64,000 nt of DNA from Leclercia adecarboxylata (GCA_901472455.1 LR590464.1:682001-746000); one strand, 5' to 3'. Shown: positions 41,517 through 50,401, numbered from the stretch's first letter. Notes: generated by a model not told the origin, from the letters alone. Made by a program: numbers and translations.

Positions 41517-42990
41517 ATGGAACACCCGAATATGACTGAAGCTGCAGGAAACTGGATCAACGGTAACTGGAACAACGGAGGCACGATAAGACAGGCGATA
41601 AGCCCTTCAACAGGCCAGCCACTGGGAAACTACCTGGACATCGGCACTGACGAAGCACGTCAGGCGATCGAAGCCGCCCGTACTGCCTTTGACACGACAA
41701 GCTGGTCCAGAGATCGCTCCCTGCGCTCACGTGCCCTGTTTGAACTGGCCGACGAGGTCGCAAAACGGGTGGACGAGATAGCAATCCAGCTGGCACGCGA
41801 AGGGGGGCAAGCTGCTGGCGCAGACTCAGTGGGAGCTGGCATTAACGGTGGAGTGGCTGCGTTATGGTGCCGCCACGGCACTGCTGCAGACCGGCGGGCG
41901 CGCCCTTGAAGCCGCTCCGGGAATGCATTTCCATTCCGATCCCGAACCTCTTGGCGTTGTGGGCGTTATTTCGCCATGGAACTCACCAATCATACTGTCA
42001 GTGCGCGCTGTCGCTCCCGCCCTGGCTGCCGGATGTACTGTGGTGCTGAAACTGCCGCACCAGACCGCGCTTACCAATGCCCTGTTTTCCCGGGCAATCG
42101 CTGCAGTCAAATCGCTGCCACCGGGTGTACTGAATGTGATCACCGAAACCGGGAGTACAGGCGCTTCCATGCTGGTCGACTCCCCTCTGGTGAACATGAT
42201 CAGCTATACCGGCAGCACTAAAGTAGGCCGCCTCATTGCCGCCAACGGCGCCAGAACGCTCAAACGTCTGAATCTGGAACTGGGCGGCAAAGCGCCGCTG
42301 ATCGTATTTGATGATGCAAACCTTGATGTGGTGGTGCCGCAGATCGTCATGGCACTGGTCGCGATGAATGGTCAGTTCTGCTGTACCGGTTCACGGGTAC
42401 TGGCCCAGCGTGGCATCGCCGACCGGTTGCGCGCTGCACTGATCGAGGCTTATCAGAATGTCCGGCTCGGCGAAAGCGAAGACCCGCAGGCGCAGCTTGG
42501 CCCGTTGATCGACAAGGCCAGTGTTCAGCGCGTTGACGCCGTGGTCGCGGCTGCAGGATCGTATGCAAACATTCTGGTGCGCGGCGGCCCCGTAAATGAA
42601 GGCCCTCTGGCCTCAGGCGCGTTCTACCGCCCCACCCTGATCGAAGTACAGGACCTGAGCACCGATGTCATCCAGTCTGAAGTCTTCGGGCCGGTCCAGA
42701 CTTTCGAGATTTTTGATGACGAAGCTGATGCAATCATGCGCGCAAACGCTACCGAATTCGGTCTCGCCGCGTCGGTGTTCTCAGACGACACGGCGCGTGG
42801 CCGGAGAGTTGGCAAGTCTGTTCAAGCCGGTCATATCTGGCTAAACTGCTGGGGCGTTATGTCCGAGCACTTCGAACAGAGCGGCTTCAAGCAAAGTGGT
42901 ATCGGCGTCCTCTGCGGGCCACGTGCGATTGAGCAGTTTCAGGAAATCAAGGTCTATGCGAGCGTTGAGGCTACGCCGGCGTCACTCTGA
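41517..42990 (+). CDS. Aldehyde dehydrogenase (NAD(P)+-dependent)
   Basis: An ALDH superfamily enzyme of about 490 residues oxidising aldehydes to acids. The start ATG at 41517 follows AAAGGAAAT. Motifs are GVISPWNSPIILSVRAVAPA (Rossmann, PWN), ISYTGSTKVG, LELGGKAPLIVFDD (catalytic Glu), MNGQFCCTGSRVL (catalytic Cys) and EVFGPVQTFEIFDD. One extra G in a G6 run near 41808 (LAREGGKLLAQTQWE after repair) is the only break. Substrate is not deducible. A TetR gene follows 110 bases later in the same direction and may control it through the 41.37-41.49 kb region. Confidence 0.9.
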
Positions 42991-43100
42991 CGTTTATCGC
43001 CTCGTATCGCCAGTTCGTCCACTGCGCGGCTGACCTGACCTGCAAACTGAGGACGACACTACTCCGGTGTCGTCCTTGTGTTACCTGAATGGAATAAAAT

Positions 43101-43733
43101 GTGAAAATGAAAACTGATGCAGACAAGCCCCTGCGCGGGCGTCCCGTGAATGAGCATGCGCGTGAAGAACGCATGACCCAGATCCTCAACGGGGCCCGAA
43201 CCTGCTTTATACAACGAGGGTTTCACGCCTCATCTATTTCCGAGATTGGTGCGGCTGCAGGGGTCAGCGTTGCGAACATTTACCAGTACTTTCCGAGCAA
43301 GGACGTCCTCATCACGGCGCTTATTGAACTCGACCTGCAGCGGCATCACAATCTGATAAGCCGTTTCTGGAGTACTGATTTCAGTCGCAAGGCGATTGAA
43401 GAGTTGCTGGCAGAGATTTTCCTCACACCCGAGGGGCACGCGGTGGCGGTTTTACGTGCTGAAATCGCCAGTGAAGGTGCGCGTAACACACATGTTGCGG
43501 AACTCCTTCGTGATTCAGAAGCTGGCCTGATTGACAGCGTCCATAGCAGGATACGCGCGGCCCAGAGCAGCGGCCAGATATCTGCCGGACTCGATCCGCA
43601 TGCAGTGACAGAGCGCCTGTCCCTTGTTTTTGAAGGCCTCATGCGCCTGTACCTGTTCTCCCCGGACAATGGACAGAAACTCATCGAGCTGTATTACCGC
43701 CAGTTTGCCGATACGCTTCAACTGAAGTTTTGA
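43101..43733 (+). CDS. TetR/AcrR-family transcriptional regulator
   Basis: A ~210-residue repressor. The N-terminal helix-turn-helix (ILNGARTCFIQRGFHASSIS, EIGAAAGVSVANIYQYFPSK) is typical TetR. The C-terminal ligand domain is unlike named members. The start is GTG at 43101 or ATG at 43107. Both lie near a weak RBS (GGAAT). The arrangement behind an ALDH gene suggests local control, inducer unknown. Confidence 0.88.
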   Translation: MKMKTDADKPLRGRPVNEHAREERMTQILNGARTCFIQRGFHASSISEIGAAAGVSVANIYQYFPSKDVLITALIELDLQRHHNLISRFWSTDFSRKAIEELLAEIFLTPEGHAVAVLRAEIASEGARNTHVAELLRDSEAGLIDSVHSRIRAAQSSGQISAGLDPHAVTERLSLVFEGLMRLYLFSPDNGQKLIELYYRQFADTLQLKF

Positions 43734-43931
43734 CTTCCTGTCCACGGTAGAAAATGAAGGTGGCGCCAGGCTAACCAGGGCTGAATTATCGGCTGGTACC
43801 GGAGCCTGGCATAACGATAATACATGCACGTTGCTGGCACAGAATGACAGCCCCGCCTGTCCGTTAAACCAACTTTCACACCTTTTTAAGATGCCCCTGT
43901 ATACCAATTAAATGTAGGTTAACCTCCCGTA

Positions 43932-44366
43932 ATGAACGAAAAACCTCCTTTGACAAGTGAAGCGGAAGTACTGGCCGAAGAACTGCGCGAGATAGTGAGC
44001 GCGTTTATTCGAAATGTACGCATATCAACCGGCACAATTCGCACATCCCAGTATGAAACCCTGGATCTGCTCGATACGCACCATGCGCTTTCTATCGCTG
44101 AACTTGCCAGCCTGCGGGGTGTAAAACATCAAAGCATGCGTCTGGTAATCAATGAACTTGAGCTTCAGCGTCTGGTGCAGCGGCAAAAAAATCCGCAGGA
44201 TGCGCGGGCACAACTGATTGTACTAAGTGAAAATGCACGTGCCCTACTGGCCGACGCACGTGCAAAGCGAGTTGAGTGGATTGCGGCACGGTTAGATACC
44301 CTGCTCAGTGAAGCCGAACGCGGGGATCTGCAGAAAGGTCTGGCAGCACTGCACAAACTCCTTTAG
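43932..44366 (+). CDS. MarR-family transcriptional regulator
   Basis: A 144-residue winged-helix regulator (LLDTHHALSIAELASLRGVK, SMRLVINELELQRLVQRQKN, DARAQLIVLSENARALLADA). No Cys near the N-terminus, so not OhrR-type. It converges with the SnoaL-like gene; the stop codons overlap by 4 bases. The perfect palindrome upstream of that gene is a plausible binding site. Unbroken. Confidence 0.88.
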   Translation: MNEKPPLTSEAEVLAEELREIVSAFIRNVRISTGTIRTSQYETLDLLDTHHALSIAELASLRGVKHQSMRLVINELELQRLVQRQKNPQDARAQLIVLSENARALLADARAKRVEWIAARLDTLLSEAERGDLQKGLAALHKLL

Positions 44367-44773
44367 TTCTGCTTTAGCTGACTCAACACCTGTGCCAGTG
44401 TGTTTAGTCCCCAGTGCTCTACGTATTTTCCTTCAGCAATCCGGACCATATCTATCACTGAAATGTTGACAGCTTTACCGGTTGGAGCGACCCCCATCAG
44501 TTCACCTGTATGCCTGCCCGTTATCGTTTTACGCGTGGTGACCCAGTCTCGTTCGGCAATCTGATCTTCTATATTGACCTGCAAATTTGTAAGCGCGGGG
44601 CGAAGGATCTGGTCAAAGGTACGCCACAGACTTTCACGATCGCCGGCAGTGCCTTCCGGCGCGGATCGATTGATAAAACGGTCAGCCACTAATGCGTCAA
44701 ATGCCTCGCGGCTGCCTTCGGCAATAACGTACTGATTGAAGCGTTGCACGACAATTTTATTTTGCTCAGACAT
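44363..44773 (-). CDS. SnoaL-like ester cyclase / NTF2-fold protein
   Basis: A 136-residue single-domain protein of the SnoaL/NTF2 cone-barrel family. VVQRFNQYVIAEGSREAFDA, TRKTITGRHTGELMGVAPTG and VIDMVRIAEGKYVEHWGLNT are typical of the 'ester cyclase' group with pocket residues HW. Its substrate is unknown. The start is ATG at 44773 (MSEQNKIVVQ); the ATG at 44785 lies inside a perfect palindrome and is unlikely. Unbroken. Confidence 0.87.
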   Translation of the reverse strand: MSEQNKIVVQRFNQYVIAEGSREAFDALVADRFINRSAPEGTAGDRESLWRTFDQILRPALTNLQVNIEDQIAERDWVTTRKTITGRHTGELMGVAPTGKAVNISVIDMVRIAEGKYVEHWGLNTLAQVLSQLKQN

Positions 44774-44783
44774 GAAAACCCCC

Positions 44784-44808
44784 ATATATACAGTTTAACT
44801 GTATATAT
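44784..44808. promoter_or_regulatory. Perfect 25-base palindromic operator
   Basis: ATATATACAGTT-T-AACTGTATATAT: two 12-base arms without mismatch around one base. It ends 10 bases before the SnoaL-like start, so a bound protein would block its promoter. The MarR encoded at 43932-44366 is the likely ligand (inference). Confidence 0.75.
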
Positions 44809-45024
44809 TAAAGCAGATCTTGGCCCCCTTTGAATAGTGATGTTGTGCGGTCAGATGTTCAGGACGTACCTGAGTTTTTCTCAGTTTGTTTCCGGCATAA
44901 AGCGGGCCTGCCTTGAGGATTATGTCCGCGTTGAAGAAAAGGCGGAGAATCGGTTGTTCTGGCAGGAATACCCACTACGCGCCCACAGGTCCCTCCGGTC
45001 TGGACTGATGGGGCCAGAACGCAG
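44809..45024. other. Intergenic DNA with decayed dyad repeats
   Basis: It holds gtttccggcataaagcgggc (44887-44906) and tatgtccgcgttgaagaaaa + ggcggag (44921-44947), weak copies of the island dyad family. No gene seen. Confidence 0.45.
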
Positions 45025-45216
45025 GTGGCTGGGGCAGTTTCAGTGGATATAATTACTGTGGATTTGATCCCTTACCAGCAGGCAGGTATCGGCAACAGGG
45101 TGAAATTGTGGGGTAAAAAGATCCTGATTAATGAGGATGCGTACGCTGTCGGTACCGTTGGTAATGAGCTGACGTGTGCGCTTGCTCCGCGGGTACCGGT
45201 CGGGGTTATTTGGTTT
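45025..45216 (+). pseudogene. Alanine racemase C-terminal fragment
   Basis: The plus strand encodes VSVDIITVDLIPYQQAGIGN, then KLWGKKILINEDAYAVGTVG and NELTCALAPRVPV. This matches the end of DadX/Alr (SVDMLAVDL...AGIG...VELWGKEI...AAGTVGYELMCALA-RVPV). Only the last ~55 residues of the C-terminal beta domain remain, without the PLP-lysine part. It is abutted by the end of the efflux pump gene on the other strand. A remnant of a second racemase gene. Confidence 0.8.
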
Positions 45217-46406
45217 TCAGCGCGGTAAGCGTACCGTGCATATTCCTGCTGCATTTCCACGCCAGCGCTGCCAGCACGGCACCCATAATCATCATCGCAC
45301 TCAGCGCAAGCTTCTCGTTTACCGGCAGAGCCATCGCCAGTAAACCGGCAGAGGAGCCGCCCGCCATCTGAATAAATCCCGCCAGGGCCGAAGCCACGCC
45401 AGCCTGCTGTTTATAAGGTTCCAGTGCAAAGCTGGTTGCCGGGCCAACCGTAAAGGCCAGACCGGCTACCGAAATAGCCACCGGGAACATATACAACGCC
45501 CAGCTGGTTTGCATCTCTGCCGGGAAGATGGCCATGCCTGCCAGCATCGTCACAGCACCACAGGCCATTGCCAGACTACCAAAAGCCAGACAGATGGACC
45601 GGCCCAGTTTGCGGATGATTTTATTTACCAGCACGCTGCCCAGCATAATCCAGAAGCCATTAGCGCCAAAGGCTATGGAAAACTGCAGGGCAGAGAGTTT
45701 TCCTTCGGTCATCAGCACCTGCGGAGCCAGCGACACGTAGGTCAGCACCATGCCCATTGCACCCGCATTAGCAAACGTAAAAGCAAGGAAGCGGGGTTCA
45801 CGCAGGATTCTGGCGTACTGGACAAGCGGAAGTGCTTTGACTGCCAGCGTTCCGGCCGGACGTGTTTCAGGCAGGAAACGCAGGATCATCAGGCCAATGA
45901 CCAGCACATAACTGGCAAGAAACCAGAAGGGGGCACGCCAGCCAAACGCACCGGCCAGGAAACCACCCAGCATCGGTGCCAGTGCCGGAACAATATTCAG
46001 GGCACCGTTAAGAAAACCGTAGGCTCGTGCCGCTTCCTCGCCCTCAAGACGATCCCTCACGCCGCTGAACGCCACCACGGCCGGTACAGCAAACCGCGCA
46101 ACCCTGAACAATACGCGCGCTAAGGAACTGCGGCCAGCCGGTTGCAGTGGCAGCCAGAATACTGCCCATCAGATAAAGCAGGATCCCGGTTATGGCTACA
46201 GGTTTACGGCCAAAATTATCAACCAACGGACCCGCAACAATCTGACCTAAACCCATGACCAGCAAAAACAGGGGAATGGTTGTCTGGATCGTGGTCACAG
46301 GCGTGTTCAGCCCCAGCGCAATGTCTGGCAGGGTAGGCAGGTAGAGGTCAATGCCCAGCGGACCCAGAAGCACCAGGCTGAGTAAAAGAAGCGTGAATTT
46401 TTGCAT
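45206..46406 (-). CDS. Bcr/CflA-type multidrug efflux MFS transporter
   Basis: A ~400-residue, 12-segment drug:proton antiporter. N-terminal MQKFTLLLLSLVLLGPLGID is followed by LYLPTLPDIA, typical of the DHA1 Bcr/CflA group. GQIVAGPLVDNFGRKPV is the loop 2-3 motif A. VRDRLEGEEAARAYGFLNGA and APMLGGFLAGAFGWRAPFWF cover helices 4-5. One extra G near 46081 (after repair VCCTAVVAFSGVRD) breaks the frame. The start at 46406 is preferred over 46442. Confidence 0.88.
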
Positions 46407-46445
46407 CGTGCGTGACAGCATCCATATAAAAGCGAGCCGCACAGG

Positions 46446-46577
46446 TTAGCGCAACCGCAGAAAAAGAAAAGGGTAAGTCAGCTCGTGGATCATCGCCATT
46501 ATGGCTATGACAATTTCCCGGAGCACCACCCAGTCCTTCATGAGCTCAAGCCAGTCCGTTACCTTTTTCTTATTCAT
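46446..46577 (-). CDS. Possible 43-residue membrane-associated peptide
   Basis: A short frame reading MNKKKVTDWLELMKDWVVLR, then EIVIAIMAMIHELTYPFLFL: a basic start and a hydrophobic C-terminal half. There is no strong RBS and no family match that I recognise. It sits between the efflux pump and the aldo/keto reductase in the same direction. It could be chance. Confidence 0.3.
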   Translation of the reverse strand: MNKKKVTDWLELMKDWVVLREIVIAIMAMIHELTYPFLFLRLR

Positions 46578-46784
46578 AAATGCCTGTCAAAAGATCCAAC
46601 AGGCTATCGCGTCCCGCCCTGTGGGCTGAATTTTTCACAAAGTCCGGTGGCGACCTGTAGCTACAGAAGTTTCAGCCGGGACAGATCAATTTTTTGCTCA
46701 GCGTAAAACAGGCCGTGACGTATTGCATCCGCAGACACCACTCAGCTGAACTTTCTGTTTTCGGTATAAATTTGAAATAGGTAT

Positions 46785-47772
46785 CTACCAGCGCTGATGA
46801 ACCCATGGGGATATTTTTTGTTGGTAAATCTTCTGCCAGGGCGGTCATCACTTCATCTGAAAGAGCATTGATACTCCCTGCCTGCGCATTAGCCTCTGAC
46901 TGAGCCTTGTTTTTGGCACCAGGGATCACGACAGAAACATCCTCATTCATGAGAATCCAGCGCAGGGCGAATGCGGCTATTGTGATATCACCCGGTACAA
47001 GGCGTCGTATTTCCTCCACGGCATCGAGCGCAACGTCGAAAGGCACACCGGCAAAGGTTTCCCCCTTATCAAACTGCTTCTCCATTACGATTAAAAGATC
47101 GATGGTCATCGGCTGAGAATACTGTGTCCGTTTTCATTTTGCCGGTCAGCAGGCCTGAAGCCAGCGGGACGCGAGCAATGATCCCCACCTCCCGACGCCT
47201 GGCCTCACGCAGCAGCAACTCAGCAGGACGCTGCCTGAAAATGTTGTAAATCAGTTGAATGGATGAAACGTTCGGGTACTCAAGTGCCTTAAGCCCCTCT
47301 TCCACTTTTTCAACAGAAACCCCATAGCTGCGAATTTTTCCTGCCTTCATCATTTCATCCATAACGGCGAAAACTTCAGGCGTGTAATAAATTTCGGTTG
47401 GCGGACAGTGCAGCTGAACCAGGTCCAGCGTTTCTGTTTGCAAATTATCGCGGGAGCGATCGACAAACTCGTTGAGATTTTTTTCTGTGTAACCCGAGGC
47501 TACATGGGGGAAAGACGGCGGCCAATTTTAGTCGCAACAAAAGGACGTTCGCCGCCCCGCTCTTTCAATACCTCGGCAATGATTTTTTCAGAACGCCCGT
47601 CACCGTAAACGTCAGCGGTATCGATAAAGGTCATACCCGCGTCCAGTGCTGCATGCAAGGCACCTCTGCATCCTCCAGGCTGACTTCCCCCCCAGGTCCC
47701 ACCAATAGCCCAGGCTCCGAAGCCAATTTCAGATATGCTTTTTCCGGTTTTACCAAGAATTCTTTTTTTCAC
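46785..47772 (-). CDS. Aldo/keto reductase (several frame breaks)
   Basis: An NADPH-dependent aldo/keto reductase of about 329 residues. It begins MKKRILGKTGKSISEIGFGA. MTFIDTADVYGDGRSEKIIA holds the catalytic Asp and Tyr, TETLDLVQLHCP the active-site His region, and VSVVIPGAKNKAQSEANAQA the cofactor site. I end it at TAG 46785-46787, where repair near 46830 gives the typical ending KISPWVHQRW; the longer run to 46672 is an artefact. Other breaks lie near 47690, 47665, 47508 and 47115. It is divergent from a LysR gene across 151 bases and is probably its target. Confidence 0.87.
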
Positions 47773-47923
47773 GAGTATCCCTCACTGGGTGAACTGTACG
47801 CTTCGGCTTTAATCACCTGCGTATATGACTGTAATCACAAAGCTTAGCGTTTACGGGCACTGAATTCTTATGCTAAAAGATGTGCCAGATTCACTGAATC
47901 GATTAATGAGGTTCATCATATAA

Positions 47924-48877
47924 ATGGAGCGTATTGATTTCGCTGATCTTCAGGCATTCGTGACTGTTTTACGGTGCCGAAGTTTTAAACTCGCCGCCAT
48001 TGAACTTGGTCTGTCATCTTCAGCCGTAAGCCATGCCATCAGGCGACTTGAAACCCGGCTGGGAGCCAGACTGCTAAACAGAACCAGCCGATCGGTATCG
48101 GCAACGGCGCTGGGCCAGGAGATAGCTGAAAAGCTTTCGTGCGGATTTGATACGATTTCTTCTGCGCTGGATACTGTCAACGCGCCTGGCCGTGGACGCT
48201 TTGGTGTATTGCGTATTAACGTCTTTGCCGACGCTGCTGCGCAATTGATTTCGCCTTCCCTGAAAGAGTTTGCGACAAGGTGGCCTGATGTCCGGCTGAC
48301 TGTTGTCGTAGAAGACCGGCCTGTCGATATCACCGCCGAAGGATTTGATGCAGGTATGCGGTATGGGCATCTGGTACCCGAAGACATGGTCGCCGTGGCC
48401 CTGACCGGCTCTCAGCGCTGGATAGTGGTGGGCTCCCCTGATTATGTAAATCGTTATGGAACACCGAACAGGCCAACTGAATTATCCGCACATAACTGCA
48501 TACAGCTGTTACTTGGGAATAATGCCAGTTTTCGCTGGGAGTTTGATGCGCCTGAAGGAAATTTCAGTATACGTGTACCGGGTTCTATCACCCTGAAAGA
48601 CACGGCGACAACAATTGCAGCGGCCAAAGCCGGGATTGGTCTGGCTTATGTGCTGGAATCTCGTGTTCAGACAGAGCTTACAGAGGGAACTCTTATCAAT
48701 GTCATGCCCATGCATTCTGCTTATGGCGATCCTTTCCACATGTATTACAGCTCTCGTCGATACGTCCATCCCGCTCTGCGAGAGCTTATCAATATCATTC
48801 GCGCTGACAACGGGTTGCAGTCTTTACCGGATTTACCTCATCAAAAGCAGAATAGCCCGCAAAGTAATTTTAGATAA
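47924..48877 (+). CDS. LysR-family transcriptional regulator
   Basis: A 317-residue regulator with N-terminal winged helix (DFADLQAFVTVLRCRSFKLA, ELGLSSSAVSHAIRRLETRL) and a substrate-binding domain (RGRFGVLRINVFADAAAQLI, DAGMRYGHLVPEDMVAVALT). It resembles the group that controls neighbouring short-chain or aldo/keto reductases. It is divergent from the aldo/keto reductase gene, the classical LysR layout. Unbroken. Confidence 0.9.
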   Translation: MERIDFADLQAFVTVLRCRSFKLAAIELGLSSSAVSHAIRRLETRLGARLLNRTSRSVSATALGQEIAEKLSCGFDTISSALDTVNAPGRGRFGVLRINVFADAAAQLISPSLKEFATRWPDVRLTVVVEDRPVDITAEGFDAGMRYGHLVPEDMVAVALTGSQRWIVVGSPDYVNRYGTPNRPTELSAHNCIQLLLGNNASFRWEFDAPEGNFSIRVPGSITLKDTATTIAAAKAGIGLAYVLESRVQTELTEGTLINVMPMHSAYGDPFHMYYSSRRYVHPALRELINIIRADNGLQSLPDLPHQKQNSPQSNFR

Positions 48878-48980
48878 CGTGCGTTGCGATAAAAAATGAT
48901 GTCAGTAATGTCTGTTATTAGTCCCGGATGGTCATCTTCATGGCATTGAAGACCGGATAGCTGACGTCTTCAGAAAACAA

Positions 48981-49009
48981 TATGTCCGCTCTGAGCGAAA
49001 AGCAGACAG
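48981..49009. repeat. GTCCGC dyad repeat
   Basis: tatgtccgctctgagcgaaa + agcagacag, in the 252-base gap after lysR. Apart from this the gap shows nothing recognisable. Confidence 0.55.
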
Positions 49010-49129
49010 AGGCCGTTGAGTGTTGTATAACGATTTCATTTGAGCTGATAGTGTGATGAGAAAGGGAAAATGGGCACAGAAAATAGAGATAATTTCTCCT
49101 CCAAGACTAAAAATTAAAGGACAAATAAC

Positions 49130-49417
49130 ATGACACCAGAGTTACTAAATACAATAGGGCTGACTTCTAATATTTTTGGTGTAATTCTAATTTTCTTCTT
49201 TGGGCTGCCTCAGCCATCACATGATGAAGGTGTGTCTTTAGGGTTGGAGGACGGTACGCCTTTGGGAGATGGAACAACGGTCGGGGAGAGGAATGTTAAA
49301 ATCCGTAAGCGAAAAGCTCTTTATAAATTTTTCGCCTACGTTGCGCTCATTTTAATGCTTTTTGGTTTCGTACTTCAATTTTTAGCTTTGCATATTGATC
49401 TAATTCCATTTCATTAA
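49130..49417 (+). CDS. Small membrane protein of unknown function
   Basis: A 95-residue protein. ATG at 49130 follows AAAGGA at 49117-49122. It has two hydrophobic segments (IGLTSNIFGVILIFFFGLP near residues 9-27; FAYVALILMLFGFVLQFLAL near 69-88) joined by a polar loop with charged KIRKRK. The gene is more AT-rich than its neighbours. I do not recognise a family. It precedes the vapBC module convergently. Confidence 0.7.
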   Translation: MTPELLNTIGLTSNIFGVILIFFFGLPQPSHDEGVSLGLEDGTPLGDGTTVGERNVKIRKRKALYKFFAYVALILMLFGFVLQFLALHIDLIPFH

Positions 49418-49435
49418 CCCTCGGGACTCTTTGCA

Positions 49436-49466
49436 ATGTCCGCTTCTGGCACAAAGCGGACATTCC
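49436..49466. repeat. Perfect GTCCGC dyad
   Basis: AATGTCCGCTT-ctggcaca-AAGCGGACATT, arms of 11 bases without mismatch, 18 bases after the small membrane protein stop. The best-kept copy of the island dyad family; it may end transcription or be a mobile palindrome. Confidence 0.8.
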
Positions 49467-49489
49467 GACCTTTAAGACTCTTTCTGCCG

Positions 49490-49906
49490 TCAGTTAGCCC
49501 AGTCTTCCAGGACAAGGCCAGGCACACGCTCAAACTCACGTACATTGTTCGTTACCAGCACTGCGCCGGCGGCGATGGCATGCCCGGCGATCGCCGTATC
49601 GTTCGGACCGATTGGCGTCCCGGCCGCAGTCAGTGCGGCCTTAATCTCCGTGGTTGCGTCCACCGCGGCGCGGTCCCAGGCGAGGATTGCATCGAGGCGG
49701 GCGCAGAAAGCTTCGACAAGCAGGCCGTGGCGGGGAGATGCCTTCTTTCCGATCGCACCGAAACGCATCTCTGCATAAGTAATGGCCGAAACCACGATGC
49801 GGTGATTCCGCAGCACTGCCTGCTCCAGCCGTTTAATGACAGCTTCCGGCTGCTCACGCATGATGAACGAGCAAATGTTGGTGTCCAGCATATAGGTCTT
49901 GATCAC
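49490..49906 (-). CDS. vapC: VapC PIN-domain RNase toxin
   Basis: A 138-residue PIN-domain ribonuclease, in this family typically cutting initiator tRNA. MLDTNICSFIMR carries the first Asp, SAITYAEMRFGA the Glu, and PNDTAIAGHAIAAGAVLVTN the two later acidic or polar metal ligands. Full length compared with MvpT/VapC. It overlaps vapB by 4 bases (ATGA). Confidence 0.93.
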   Translation of the reverse strand: MIKTYMLDTNICSFIMREQPEAVIKRLEQAVLRNHRIVVSAITYAEMRFGAIGKKASPRHGLLVEAFCARLDAILAWDRAAVDATTEIKAALTAAGTPIGPNDTAIAGHAIAAGAVLVTNNVREFERVPGLVLEDWAN

Positions 49907-50133
49907 AAGTCAAACCGTCCTTCATCGCTGACGACGTCCCCACGTTCGGACATAAAGTCTGAGTCGGCTTTTTCGAGCTGAGTAAACGAACCCCATGTTG
50001 GACGAACGGGACGAAGGATGATGCTGTCACCTTCCCGGACGATTTCCAGTTCGCTCACTCCCTCAAAATCCAGGTCGCGGGGCAGACGGATAGCGCGATT
50101 GTTGCCGTTTTTGAATATCGATACGGTTCTCAT
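49903..50133 (-). CDS. vapB: VapB antitoxin
   Basis: A 76-residue antitoxin with an N-terminal AbrB/SpoVT beta DNA-binding domain (MRTVSIFKNGNNRAIRLPRD, LEIVREGDSIILRPVRP) and an acidic C-terminal tail that neutralises VapC. First gene of the pair, with AGGAGAAAT just before the ATG. Confidence 0.93.
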   Translation of the reverse strand: MRTVSIFKNGNNRAIRLPRDLDFEGVSELEIVREGDSIILRPVRPTWGSFTQLEKADSDFMSERGDVVSDEGRFDL

Positions 50134-50172
50134 AGTATTTCTCCTGATAGGTTAGCCTTAAAGCATATCCTA

Positions 50173-50200
50173 AGTATATGCAGATGTTTGGCATATGTAT
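50173..50200. promoter_or_regulatory. Putative VapBC operator
   Basis: Inverted repeat AGTATATGC-agatgttt-GGCATATGTAT, 40 bases upstream of vapB, a usual place for a VapB-type dyad operator. Confidence 0.6.
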
Positions 50201-50381
50201 AGATATAACTACTTCGGAGTGATAGAGGTGCAAATGCGGTGCATGCAAAAATGCTCTACATACCTCAATTAATCTTTTCTTCACCTAAGATCTGAATAAC
50301 CAGAATCGGATCTTGCTCAATTAACTGGTGCAGTACAGATGGTTGCAGAAACAAGGAAGTGCATGGAGTAGGAGGCAGTTG

Positions 50382-50401
50382 AATGGATGATTTTGCTGTG
50401 G
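50382..50401. other. Exact match to the araI1 core
   Basis: atggatgattttgctgtgg here is identical over 19 bases to 25880-25898 in the araBAD control region. Whether it binds AraC is unknown. Confidence 0.4.

Noticed and set aside
46672-46784. Aldo/keto reductase extending to 46672
   Set aside because: Repair of one base near 46830 gives the standard family ending WVHQRW at 46785.
49436-49981. 181-codon plus-strand frame beginning MSASGTKRTF
   Set aside because: It starts inside the GTCCGC dyad and runs antisense through vapC; such frames are common artefacts of these palindromes.
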